Source of the DNA: JBEVJK01 sp963791325
GTDB taxonomy: Bacteria > Pseudomonadota > Alphaproteobacteria > Rhizobiales > Rhizobiaceae
NCBI GenBank assembly: GCA_963791325.1
Contig: CAWBRU010000010.1
Span: 78,793 to 142,792, forward strand
Direction: 5' to 3'
Length of the DNA stretch: 64,000 nucleotides
The stretch's first letter is position 1. Each line of letters starts with the position of its first letter. This document shows, piece by piece, positions 24,493 to 32,742 of this stretch. Both the position numbers and the translations under genes were made by a program. A model generated the notes under the pieces. It did no database searches, was not told the DNA's origin, and was given only the letters and a program-made list of their open reading frames with translations.

Positions 24493-24891
24493 ATTTTCGC
24501 ATTCGCATGGACGGCCACGATCGTCGCCGCGATGCTGCTCGCCGGCTGCGCCCAGCTCAGGCCGCTGCAGGCGCCGCCCGCCGACGAAGTCCCGGCCGTC
24601 ACCGTGGCGGATAAGCGACCGGACCGGGCCACCGATCTCGGCCCGGTCGAGGCGACCAGCTGCCTCAACCGGCTTTGGGATCCGCGGCCCGGCTGGGACA
24701 TCGCGCTCGATGCCCTGAAGAGCGTTGCCGCCGCGAAAGGCGCCGATGCCCTGACCGACGTCACCTATGGCGAGGCCAGCGTGTTCTTGTGTCCGACCGC
24801 GCTCAAGGTCTCCGGCACGGCGCTCAAGCTGCCGCCGCCCGGGCCGGGCGAGGCGCGCCCCGCGGCGGCCTCTTTACCCTTGCAATCCTAG
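24493..24891 (+). CDS. Small hypothetical lipoprotein, probable ATT start
   Basis: The frame encodes a hydrophobic stretch ending in the lipobox MLLAGCAQ, then a short secreted domain (TSCLNRLWDPRPGWDIALDA, GADALTDVTYGEASVFLCP) with two cysteines that may pair. The only ATG, at 24532, leaves just three residues before the lipobox, too few for a signal peptide. Upstream in frame, a stop sits at 24478, and the one codon with a good ribosome-binding site (GGGAGG at 24482-24487) is ATT at 24493. Starting there gives a 14-residue hydrophobic leader plus the lipobox. No family is recognised. Confidence 0.65.
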   Translation: MFAFAWTATIVAAMLLAGCAQLRPLQAPPADEVPAVTVADKRPDRATDLGPVEATSCLNRLWDPRPGWDIALDALKSVAAAKGADALTDVTYGEASVFLCPTALKVSGTALKLPPPGPGEARPAAASLPLQS

Positions 24892-24917
24892 ACACCTCCA
24901 AGCAGTTCGGACCGCGT

Positions 24918-25535
24918 TCAGCTGTGAGCGAAAATGTCCTCATCCGCCCAGCCGGCGAGATCCAGGCGGGCACGGCTGGGAAGGAAGCGGAAGCAGGCCT
25001 CCGCCAGATCGGTTCGGCCCTCGCGCGCCAGGCGGGCGGACAGCGCCTCGCGCAGCCGGTGCAGGTAAAGCACGTCGGACGCGGCGTAGTCGAGCTGCTC
25101 GGGAGTGAGAGACTCGGCTGCCCAATCGGACGATTGCTGGGCCTTGGACAGGTTGATGCCGAGAAGCTCGGCGCAAAGGTCCTTCAGCCCGTGCCGATCG
25201 GTGTAGGTGCGGGTCAAGCGCGAGGCGATCTTGGTGCAGAACGCCGGTTCGGGGAGCACGCCGAAGCTGTGATAGAGCACCGCGATGTCGAACCGGCCGT
25301 AGTGAAACAGCTTAGTCACCCCGGGGTCGACGAGCAGCGCGACAAGATTGGGGGCACTGCGCTGGCCGGGCGCGATCTGGACGATGTCCGCAGTGCCGTC
25401 GCCGGGCGACAGCTGGACCACGCACAGCCGGTCGCGATGCGGGTTGAGCCCGAGCGTCTCGGTGTCGATAGCCACTGCGCGGCCGCGGTAGTCGGCCAGG
25501 TCGGGCAGGTCATGGCGGTGGCAGCGGATCGTCAT
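24918..25535 (-). CDS. RNase D-like 3'-5' exonuclease (exonuclease domain only)
   Basis: A 205-residue DEDD-superfamily exonuclease. Exo I is VAIDTETLGLNPHRDRLCVV, Exo II lies in KLFHYGRFDIAVLYHSFG, and Exo III in LDYAASDVLYLHRLREAL (a DEDDy tyrosine). Canonical RNase D carries HRDC domains after this, which are absent; short forms are common in alphaproteobacteria and act on structured RNA 3' ends. The ATG overlaps the M20 peptidase stop as ATGA, so the two are co-translated. Confidence 0.9.
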   Translation of the reverse strand: MTIRCHRHDLPDLADYRGRAVAIDTETLGLNPHRDRLCVVQLSPGDGTADIVQIAPGQRSAPNLVALLVDPGVTKLFHYGRFDIAVLYHSFGVLPEPAFCTKIASRLTRTYTDRHGLKDLCAELLGINLSKAQQSSDWAAESLTPEQLDYAASDVLYLHRLREALSARLAREGRTDLAEACFRFLPSRARLDLAGWADEDIFAHS

Positions 25536-26929
25536 CGGCCGGTCCGCCTGTGGCTGAGCGCATCGAGAATGCGGGCCCAGGAACGCTGCCCCTTGTGGAA
25601 CGACTGCAGGTCGTATTTCTCGTTGGGCGAGTGGATGCGGTCGTCGGAGAGGGCGAAGCCGACGAGCAGCGAATCCATGCCGAGCAGGCTCTTGAAGTCG
25701 CCGACCACGGGAATCGAGCCGCCCATGGCGATCATCACGGCCGGCTTCGGCCATTCCGCAGCGAGCGCCCGCTTGGCCTCGGCCAGAAACGGCGCGTCGT
25801 AGGGCAGCTGGATGGCCGGCGAGCCGCCATGTGCTGCAAAGCTTGCCGAGCAGTCGGCCGGCAGCCGCGCTTCGACGAAGCGGCGAAAGGCTGCCCGGAT
25901 GGCATCGGGATCCTGTTTGTGCACGAGCCGGAAGGAGATCTTGGCGGAGGCTTCGGCCGCGATCACCGTCTTGAAGCCTTGGCCGGTGTAGCCGCCCCAA
26001 ATTCCGTTCACCTCGGCCGTCGGCCGCGCCCAGACCATTTCAAGCACGCTGCGCCCCGCCTCACCGGCCGGCACCGACAGGCCGATCGGCCCCAAGAAGC
26101 TCTCGGGCGTCGTACCGAGCCCTTGCCATTGCTGCAGGATCCCGGGGGGCGTCTCCTCGACACCGTCGTAGAATCCGGCGAGGGAGATCCGCCCGTCGGG
26201 GCCGTGAAGGTCGGCCAGGATCCCGGCCAGGATGCGGATCGGGTTGGCGGCGGCGCCACCGAACTCGCCCGAGTGCAGATCGCGGTCGGCGGCTTTGATG
26301 GTGACCATCTCGCCGACCAACCCGCGCAGTCCGACCGAGATCGCCGGTGTCTGGCGGTCCCACATGCCGGTATCGCAGATCAGCGCGAGGTCGGCCTTGA
26401 GCTCGGCGGCATTGGCCTCGAGAAACGGGCGCAGCGACGGCGAGCCCGATTCTTCCTCGCCCTCGAACAGCACGGTGATCCGGCACGGCAGCTCGCCATG
26501 CTCGGCCCGCCACGCCCGGCACGCCTCGACAAACAGCATCAGCTGACCCTTGTCGTCGGATGCGCCGCGGGCGCGGATCACCTTGACCCCGTCCTGGTCG
26601 GCGAGCGCCGGCTCGAACGGATCCGTGCTCCACAGCTCGATCGGATCGACCGGCTGGACGTCGTAGTGGCCGTAGAACAAGAGATGGGGTGCGCCGGCAG
26701 GCCCTGGATAGTGGCCGACCACCATCGGGTGGCCTGGTGTTGGCCGCGCTTCGGCCTCGAAGCCGATGGTTCTGAGATCCCGCGCCAGCCAGTCGGCCGC
26801 GCTGCGGCACGCACCGCTGTAGGCGGGGTCGGTCGAGATCGACTTGATCCGCAACAGCGCGAACAGGCGTTCGAGACTGGCCTCGAAATCGCGGTCCAGG
26901 CGGGCAAGCACGGGGTCAAGGCGGGTCAC
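25532..26929 (-). CDS. M20-family metallo-dipeptidase
   Basis: A 465-residue zinc peptidase of the M20/M25/M40 family, probably a cytosolic dipeptidase. HLLFYGHYDVQPVDP holds the first zinc histidine and aspartate, RGASDDKGQLMLFVEA the bridging aspartate, and VLFEGEEESGSPSL the catalytic glutamate pair. The lid/dimerisation domain runs about residues 190-345. I use GTG 26929, which has GAAGGA upstream; a longer start 16 codons earlier is possible. It overlaps the RNase D-like gene by four bases. Confidence 0.9.
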   Translation of the reverse strand: MTRLDPVLARLDRDFEASLERLFALLRIKSISTDPAYSGACRSAADWLARDLRTIGFEAEARPTPGHPMVVGHYPGPAGAPHLLFYGHYDVQPVDPIELWSTDPFEPALADQDGVKVIRARGASDDKGQLMLFVEACRAWRAEHGELPCRITVLFEGEEESGSPSLRPFLEANAAELKADLALICDTGMWDRQTPAISVGLRGLVGEMVTIKAADRDLHSGEFGGAAANPIRILAGILADLHGPDGRISLAGFYDGVEETPPGILQQWQGLGTTPESFLGPIGLSVPAGEAGRSVLEMVWARPTAEVNGIWGGYTGQGFKTVIAAEASAKISFRLVHKQDPDAIRAAFRRFVEARLPADCSASFAAHGGSPAIQLPYDAPFLAEAKRALAAEWPKPAVMIAMGGSIPVVGDFKSLLGMDSLLVGFALSDDRIHSPNEKYDLQSFHKGQRSWARILDALSHRRTGR

Positions 26930-27008
26930 GGCTGGGTCCTTCGCAATCAGCGCGGGCACCCTAGAGCCACGGGTCAAAAACGGAAAGACCGGAGATCGCC
27001 GAGGACAG

Positions 27009-27045
27009 AAAAATGCCGCCGTGGTGGAGGGGGAACCACGGCGGC
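27009..27045 (-). terminator. Intrinsic terminator of the candidate small RNA
   Basis: On the minus strand GCCGCCGTGGT (27045-27035) pairs perfectly with ACCACGGCGGC (27025-27015) around a 9-nt C/U-rich loop. ATTTTT follows at 27014-27009. The structure is stronger than any other terminator seen in the window. It is oriented to end a minus-strand transcript, not polA. Confidence 0.85.
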
Positions 27046-27152
27046 CTTACTTGAAACGATGCGGCAGCCCGGAGAGGGGGATAAGGCTGCCGCAATTTGT
27101 CCGGTAAGGCGGGGGACGGGCCTGTCCCGGACTTCGGCTGTAAAACGCTGCC
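27009..27152 (-). ncRNA. Candidate trans-acting small RNA with C/U-rich loops (alpha-r14-like)
   Basis: The gap between the M20 gene and polA encodes, on the minus strand, three consecutive stem-loops. They are 27128-27113 (GGGAC/GTCCC), 27093-27061 (GCGGCAGCC/GGCTGCCGC, perfect 9 bp, loop TTATCCCCCTCTCCG), and 27045-27015 (perfect 11 bp, loop TCCCCCTCC) followed by five U residues. The two main loops are C/U-rich and complementary to Shine-Dalgarno sequences. A promoter-like CTTGAA (27191-27186) and an AT-rich -10 region near 27167-27161 put the start near 27152, about 144 nt. Anti-Shine-Dalgarno loops on three hairpins are the hallmark of the rhizobial alpha-r14 family (NfeR1), which I recall lying near polA. 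Sequence homology itself is not tested. Confidence 0.72.
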
Positions 27153-27321
27153 GATAGTCGATATTTGGAAACCGGAAAGAGGCGATTCAAGGGCACGAAA
27201 ATTACAAGTTCGTAACAAACCCGTGATACGCGCGCGACCTGTCAGCTGAGATGCCGCCGGACGGCTTGCCGGGGGTCGTCGGGATAGACACCCCGGCGGC
27301 TGCGCTGTAGGCCTACCGCCC

Positions 27322-30282
27322 ATGAAGAACGGCGACCATTTGTTTCTTGTCGACGGCTCGGGCTACATCTTCCGCGCCTATCACGCGCTTCCGCCATTGA
27401 TGCGCAAGTCCGACGGGCTGCCAGTGGGCGCCGTCTCGGGCTTCTGCAACATGCTGTGGAAGCTGCTGCGCGATGCCCGCAACACCGATGTCGGCGTGGT
27501 GCCCACCCATTTCGCCGTCATCTTCGACTACTCCTCGCGTACCTTCCGCAACGAGCTCTATGCCGAATACAAGGCCAATCGCTCGGCCCCTCCGGATGAT
27601 CTGATCCCCCAGTTCGGGCTGATCCGCGAGGCGACCCGCGCCTTCGATCTGCCCTGCCTGGAGATCGAGGGCTTCGAGGCGGACGACCTCATCGCCACCT
27701 ATTGCCGGCTGTCCAGGGAAGCGGGCGGCGGCGTCACCATCATCTCCTCCGACAAGGACCTGATGCAGCTGGTCGGCCCGCAAGTGTCGATGTACGACCC
27801 GATGAAGGATCGCCAGATCGGCGTGCCCGAGGTCGTCGAGAAATGGGGCGTGACGCCCGACAAGATGATCGACCTGCAGGCGCTGACCGGCGATTCGGTC
27901 GACAACGTGCCCGGCGTTCCCGGCATCGGCCCGAAGACGGCAGCGCAGCTCTTGGGCCAATTCGGCGACCTTGACACGCTGTTGGCGCGGGCCGGCGAGA
28001 TCAAGCAGGACAAGCGGCGCCAGTCGATCGTCGACCATGCCGACAATGCGCGGATCTCGCGCGAGCTGGTGCGGTTGAAGGACGACGTGCCGCTGACGGC
28101 CTCGCTGGCGGATCTCAAGCTGACGCCGACTGACGCGCCGCGGCTGATCGCGTTCCTGAAAACCATGGAGTTTTCTGCGCTGATGCGGCGGGTCGCCGAG
28201 GCGACCGGCGCCGAGCCGGCCGCGATCACCCCCGCCGCCGTGCGGGTCGAGCGTGGTGGAGATGCGCATGGTCCGGACATGGGTGCGGGTGCAGGCGACG
28301 TCGCCGACGCTCTGCGCCAGGCCGAAGAGGCGGCCGGCACGCGCGCCCTGCCGTCGGCTGCGGCCGCCGGCGACGTCAGGGCAACGCCGGCAGAAATGGC
28401 CGCGGCCCGTTCTGCTGCTGCCGCCAGCGACCGGATCGACATTTCGGCCTATGCCTGCGTCCGCGACGTGCCGACATTGACCGACTGGATCGCCGAGGCG
28501 CGCGAGGCGGGCGTGCTCGCCTTCACCCTGGAGACCACCTCGATCGATCCGATGCGCGCCGACGTGCTCGGCTTCTCGCTGGCCACCCGGCCGGGCCGCG
28601 CCGCCTATGTGCCGCTGGCCCACAAGACCGGCAAGGGAGATCTGCTCGGCGGCGGGCTGGCGGAAGACCAGATCGCCATCCGCGATGCCTTCGTGCTGAT
28701 GAAGCCGCTGCTCGAAGATCCTTCCGTCCTCAAGCTGACGCAAAACGTCAAATACGACCTGGTGGTCCTCGCCCGCCACGGCATCGATCTTTCGCCCTAC
28801 GACGACACCATGCTGATGTCCTATGTGCTCGACGCCGGCATCAATTCGAGCCACGGCATGGATGCGCTGGCCGAGCGTTGGCTCGGCCACAAGCCGATCC
28901 ACATCAAGGAGGTTGCCGCCTCGCCGCGCGATCTGACACTGGAGAATGTCGAGATCGGCAAGGCCACGGGCTATGCGGCCGAGGATGCCGACATGACGTT
29001 TCGGCTGTGGCAGACCTTGAAGCCGATGATCGTCGCGCGCGGCCTGGTCTCCGTCTACGAGCGGCTGGAGCGGCCGCTGGTGCCGGTGCTTGCCCGGATG
29101 GAGCAGCGCGGCATCTCGATCGACCGGCAAATTCTGAGCCGGCTATCCGGCGACCTCGCGCAGGGAGCCGCCCGGCTCGAGGATGAAATCTACCGATTAG
29201 CCGGCGAACAATTTACCATCGGCTCTCCCAAGCAGCTCGGCGATATTCTGTTCGGCAAGCTCGGCCTGCCGGGTGGATCGAAGACCAGGACGGGGCAGTG
29301 GTCGACTTCGGCCCAGGTGCTGGAAGATCTTGCGGCGGCCGGCCACGAACTGCCGCGCAAGATCGTCGACTGGCGCCAGCTGACCAAGCTGAAGTCGACC
29401 TACACGGATGCCCTGCCGACATACATTCATCCTGAGACCGGTCGGGTCCACACCAGCTACGCGCTGGCTTCGACCACCACCGGCCGGCTGTCGTCGTCGG
29501 AGCCCAACCTGCAGAACATCCCGATCCGCACCGGTGAGGGGCGCAAGATCCGCGCCGCGTTCATCGCCGAGCGCGGCCACAAGCTGGTTTCTGCCGACTA
29601 CAGCCAGATCGAGCTCCGGGTGCTCGCACACGTGGCCGATATCCCGCAGCTTCGCCAGGCCTTTGCCGATCAGGTCGACATCCACGCCATGACCGCGTCG
29701 GAGATGTTCGGCGTGCCGGTCGCCGGCATGCCGGCGGAAGTACGCCGGCGCGCCAAGGCGATCAATTTCGGCATCATCTACGGCATCTCCGCCTTCGGCC
29801 TCGCCAACCAGCTGTCGATTCCGCGCGAGGAGGCCAGTGACTACATCCGCCGCTATTTCGAGCGCTTCCCCGGCATCAAGGACTACATGGACGAGACCAA
29901 GGCCTTCGCCCGCGAGAACGGCTATGTCGAGACCATTTTCGGCCGCCGCGCGCACTACCCGGAGATCCGTGCCTCAAACCCGCAGATCCGCGCCTTCAAC
30001 GAACGCGCCTCGATCAACGCCCGGCTCCAGGGCACAGCGGCCGACATCATCCGCCGAGCCATGGTGCGCATGGATGTCGCGCTGGCCGAAGCCGGGCTGT
30101 CGACGCGGATGCTGCTGCAGGTCCATGACGAGCTCGTCTTCGAGGCAGCCGAAGAAGAGGTCGAGCGCTCGATCCCGGTGATCAAGCAGATCATGGAGAA
30201 CGCACCGCTCCCGGCGGTCGCGATGCGCGTGCCGCTCAGGGTCGATGCGCGCGCCGCCGACAATTGGGACGAAGCGCACTGA
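27322..30282 (+). CDS. polA: DNA polymerase I
   Basis: A 986-residue DNA polymerase I for Okazaki fragment processing and repair. The 5' nuclease domain (about 1-290) has the acidic clusters FVVDGSGYIFRAYHAL-like (FLVDGSGYIFRAYHA) and GFEADDLIATY, with the H3TH motif VPGVPGIGPKTAAQLLG. A low-complexity Ala/Arg linker (about 300-370) follows. The 3'-5' exonuclease domain keeps Glu404, Asp479 (NVKYD) and Asp555 (YAAEDAD). Thr402 stands where the first catalytic aspartate of the DTE motif is expected. The polymerase domain is complete, with Asp759 in SADYSQIELRVLAH, the O-helix RRAKAINFGIIYG and His935-Asp936 in VHDELVFE. Confidence 0.97.
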   Translation: MKNGDHLFLVDGSGYIFRAYHALPPLMRKSDGLPVGAVSGFCNMLWKLLRDARNTDVGVVPTHFAVIFDYSSRTFRNELYAEYKANRSAPPDDLIPQFGLIREATRAFDLPCLEIEGFEADDLIATYCRLSREAGGGVTIISSDKDLMQLVGPQVSMYDPMKDRQIGVPEVVEKWGVTPDKMIDLQALTGDSVDNVPGVPGIGPKTAAQLLGQFGDLDTLLARAGEIKQDKRRQSIVDHADNARISRELVRLKDDVPLTASLADLKLTPTDAPRLIAFLKTMEFSALMRRVAEATGAEPAAITPAAVRVERGGDAHGPDMGAGAGDVADALRQAEEAAGTRALPSAAAAGDVRATPAEMAAARSAAAASDRIDISAYACVRDVPTLTDWIAEAREAGVLAFTLETTSIDPMRADVLGFSLATRPGRAAYVPLAHKTGKGDLLGGGLAEDQIAIRDAFVLMKPLLEDPSVLKLTQNVKYDLVVLARHGIDLSPYDDTMLMSYVLDAGINSSHGMDALAERWLGHKPIHIKEVAASPRDLTLENVEIGKATGYAAEDADMTFRLWQTLKPMIVARGLVSVYERLERPLVPVLARMEQRGISIDRQILSRLSGDLAQGAARLEDEIYRLAGEQFTIGSPKQLGDILFGKLGLPGGSKTRTGQWSTSAQVLEDLAAAGHELPRKIVDWRQLTKLKSTYTDALPTYIHPETGRVHTSYALASTTTGRLSSSEPNLQNIPIRTGEGRKIRAAFIAERGHKLVSADYSQIELRVLAHVADIPQLRQAFADQVDIHAMTASEMFGVPVAGMPAEVRRRAKAINFGIIYGISAFGLANQLSIPREEASDYIRRYFERFPGIKDYMDETKAFARENGYVETIFGRRAHYPEIRASNPQIRAFNERASINARLQGTAADIIRRAMVRMDVALAEAGLSTRMLLQVHDELVFEAAEEEVERSIPVIKQIMENAPLPAVAMRVPLRVDARAADNWDEAH

Positions 30283-30288
30283 GGCGGT

Positions 30289-30993
30289 TCAGGGGCGCGG
30301 CGGGATATTGAATCCCCGTTCAACAGCCGGCCGGGCCATCATGCGCTCGACCCAGGCCATCGTCTTCGGGTAGGATGCGAGTCCGAGCACGTCGGCGGCC
30401 GCATAGAAGGTGTTGAGCACCCGAACCCAGCCGATCATGGCGATATCGGCGATGGTGATTTCACCGCCCATCACCCAGTCGCGGTCGGCAAACCGTTTCT
30501 CGAGCACGCCGAGCAGCCGTTTGGCCTCGTCGCGGTAGCGCTCGAACGGGCGCTTGTCCTCGATGTCCTTGCCGCCGAAGCGGTGAAAGAAGCCGAACTG
30601 GCCGAACATCGGCCCGATCGAAGCCATCTGGAAGAACAGCCACTGCAGCGTCTCGTAGCGCTGTGCCGGGTCGGCCGGCATCAGCTTGCCGGTCTTGTCG
30701 GCGAGATAGACCAGGATCGCGCCGGACTCGAACAGTGCGATCGGCTGGCCGCCAGGGCCGTCGGGGTCGATGATCGCCGGGATCTTGCCGTTCGGATTGA
30801 GTGCGAGGAAGTCCTCGCTGTGGGTCTCGTTTTTCAGGATGTCGACCAGGTGCGCCTCGTAGCTCAGCCCGAGCTCCTCGAGCGCAATCGAGATCTTCAC
30901 GCCATTGGGGGTCGGAAACGAGTAGAGCTGGATACGGTCGGGGTGTTTCGGCGGCCAGCGGCGGGCAACCGGGAAGGACTGGAGATTGGCCAT
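30289..30993 (-). CDS. Glutathione S-transferase, Nu class (YfcG/YghU-like)
   Basis: A 234-residue GST. The thioredoxin-like domain begins after a 20-residue extension with LYSFPTPNGVKISIALEELG, where the Thr-Pro-Asn motif replaces the usual catalytic Tyr or Ser and is typical of Nu-class enzymes with disulfide-bond reductase activity. NGKIPAIIDPDG and LFESGAILVYLADKTGKL are the glutathione-binding region. The helical domain includes ITIADIAMIGWV with the N-capping box. It converges with polA, six bases away. The natural substrate is unknown. Confidence 0.92.
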   Translation of the reverse strand: MANLQSFPVARRWPPKHPDRIQLYSFPTPNGVKISIALEELGLSYEAHLVDILKNETHSEDFLALNPNGKIPAIIDPDGPGGQPIALFESGAILVYLADKTGKLMPADPAQRYETLQWLFFQMASIGPMFGQFGFFHRFGGKDIEDKRPFERYRDEAKRLLGVLEKRFADRDWVMGGEITIADIAMIGWVRVLNTFYAAADVLGLASYPKTMAWVERMMARPAVERGFNIPPRP

Positions 30994-31083
30994 CGAGGGC
31001 TCCTGGGATCAAGGCTGGGAGGTGATCTTAGAAGGCAAATGCCTGTGGGACTTAGGCAGCGCGGCAGCCGGCATCAATGCTGC

Positions 31084-31099
31084 CGGGAAAAGTTTCCCG
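31084..31099. repeat. Perfect short palindrome after the ketosynthase gene
   Basis: CGGGAAA and TTTCCCG form a perfect 7-bp inverted repeat with a two-base centre, eight bases past the ketosynthase stop. It is too tight to fold well as RNA, so a protein-binding site is at least as likely as a terminator. Nothing else in the 113-bp gap to the GST gene was recognised. Confidence 0.3.
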
Positions 31100-31106
31100 T
31101 CGCGGC

Positions 31107-32330
31107 TCAGCCCGCGCGGTCGACCGCAGCGACGGCCAGCGTGGCGTTGGTGCCGCCGAAAGCGAAGGCATTGCTGAGCGCCACTCTGACCGGGCGTTCC
31201 CGCGCGACATTGGGGGTCACGTCGAGGTCGCATTCCGGATCCGGCTGCCGATAATTGGCGGTCGGCGGCACCACACCGTGGCGCATCGCCATCACGCAGG
31301 CGATCAGCTCGAGCGCCCCGGAGGCACCCATGCAGTGGGCGTGCATCGATTTCGTCGAGGACAGGGAGAGCTTCTCGGCATGGGCGCCGAACACCTGACG
31401 GATCGCCGCCGTCTCGATCTGGTCGTTGGCTTTCGTTCCGGTCCCATGGGCGTTGATGTAGTCGACCTCCTCGGGCGCGAGCCCGGCATCGGCAAGACAG
31501 GCCCGCATCGCCGCGGCCGGACCTTCGACGGTCGGCGCAACGATGTCGGTGGCGTCGGCCGACATGCCGCAGCCGACGAGCTCGCCGAGGATCCTGGCGC
31601 CGCGCGCCTGGGCATGATCGAGGGTCTCGAGCACGGCCATCCCGGCGCCCTCGCCGATCACCAGACCGTCCCGGTCGGCCGAAAACGGCCGGCAGGTCTC
31701 GCGGGCAAGCGCCCGCAGCGCATCCCACGCCTTGAGCACGCCGTAGCTGAGCGGCGCATCCGCCCCGCCGGCAAGCATCACATCGGCGCGGCCGAGCCGC
31801 AACTGATCGGCGGCCGCCGAGACGGCGTGATTGGACGAGGCGCAGGCCGAGGTGACGCCGAACACCGGGCCGCGCAGGCCGAGCACCATCGACACCTGGC
31901 CGGCGGGGGCGCCGGGCATCACCCGCGGCACCGTGAAGACGCCGGCCCGCGGCTTGTGCTCGACCAGCAAAGTCCGATAGTTCTCCTCCAGGGTCTCGGC
32001 CCCGTAGATGCCTGTGCCGACCACGGCGCCGATCCGCAGCCGGTCCGACGGTCCGTCCGGCAACTCCGCTTGTCTGGCCGCTTCGGCGGCCGCGATCACC
32101 GCCAGCAGGCTGAACCGATCCATGGTGATCAGCCGCCGCCGCTCAAGCCCGATATCGGGCAGCGTCTTGATCTCGGCGCCGATGCGGCCGGTAAGCTCGT
32201 AGAGCTGCGGGCCATCGATCGGGCCGATGGCCGAACGGCCGGCCCGCATCGCAGCCCAGATCGCCGGCGCGTCGCTGCCAAGCGCGCACACCCCGCCGAG
32301 GCCGGTAATGACGATCCGAGCCCGGCTCAT
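31107..32330 (-). CDS. Beta-ketoacyl-ACP synthase, NodE-like
   Basis: A 407-residue KAS II-type condensing enzyme. The catalytic Cys is in SACASSNHAVSAAADQL, the first His in NAHGTGTKANDQ, and the second His in STKSMHAHCMGASGALE. The HAHC...GA variant, CRPFSADRDGLVIGEGAGMA, VPPTANYRQPDPECDLDV and LSNAFAFGGTNATLA all match what I recall of rhizobial NodE more closely than housekeeping FabF. NodE elongates the unusual acyl chain of Nod factors on NodF. It follows a NodF-like acyl carrier protein by one base on the same strand, the nodFE order. No nodABC genes or nod box are in the window, so a symbiotic role is not shown. Confidence 0.88.
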   Translation of the reverse strand: MSRARIVITGLGGVCALGSDAPAIWAAMRAGRSAIGPIDGPQLYELTGRIGAEIKTLPDIGLERRRLITMDRFSLLAVIAAAEAARQAELPDGPSDRLRIGAVVGTGIYGAETLEENYRTLLVEHKPRAGVFTVPRVMPGAPAGQVSMVLGLRGPVFGVTSACASSNHAVSAAADQLRLGRADVMLAGGADAPLSYGVLKAWDALRALARETCRPFSADRDGLVIGEGAGMAVLETLDHAQARGARILGELVGCGMSADATDIVAPTVEGPAAAMRACLADAGLAPEEVDYINAHGTGTKANDQIETAAIRQVFGAHAEKLSLSSTKSMHAHCMGASGALELIACVMAMRHGVVPPTANYRQPDPECDLDVTPNVARERPVRVALSNAFAFGGTNATLAVAAVDRAG

Positions 32331-32331
32331 A

Positions 32332-32586
32332 TCAGGGTTGTTTTTCGATCAATCCGCGGACAGCGGTGATGATATCGCCGACGTTTTTCAGGTTGTTCCA
32401 GGCCTCGACCGTGTTCATCTCGATCTCGATGCCATAGGTCTCTTCGAGGTCGAATACGATCTCCGTCAGCTCCAGCGAGTGGATGCCGAGCGCGGTGAGC
32501 TCCGTCGCCGGGGTGATTTCGCCGGCTCCCGGGTCCGCGTGGACCTTAATCTTCTGAATGATCTCACTCGCCAGCTTATCCGCCAT
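32332..32586 (-). CDS. Acyl carrier protein, NodF-like
   Basis: An 84-residue acyl carrier protein. The phosphopantetheine-attachment serine is in GIHSLELTEIV (family DSL motif, here HSL), and the C-terminal IEMNTVEAWNNLKNVGDI followed by AVRGLIEKQ closely resembles NodF (recalled as IEMNTADAWSNLNNIGDV). Housekeeping AcpP has a very different third helix. It lies directly upstream of the NodE-like synthase and is divergent from ureD with a 156-bp shared promoter region. ATG 32586 is chosen over a TTG three codons earlier. Confidence 0.88.
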   Translation of the reverse strand: MADKLASEIIQKIKVHADPGAGEITPATELTALGIHSLELTEIVFDLEETYGIEIEMNTVEAWNNLKNVGDIITAVRGLIEKQP

Positions 32587-32742
32587 CCTGTCCAATCCTG
32601 ACGCCTACTACGTGTCTCTAAGCGCCTCTTCCCATTGCTTTGGTTGAACATCGCTGCCCATGGCGAACGTGCGACGGCTTGGCAAGAGCTGAAATCTCTA
32701 TAGAAACTGAAATGCCGGCAGGCAACAAGCGATATCGCGACA

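Noticed and set aside
27313..29130. A 605-residue minus-strand frame over polA
   Set aside because: It is antisense to conserved polA and has no recognisable domain or start signal.
32587..32742. nod box upstream of the NodF-like gene
   Set aside because: The ATC-N9-GAT modules and the conserved AT-rich nod-box core were not found on either strand.
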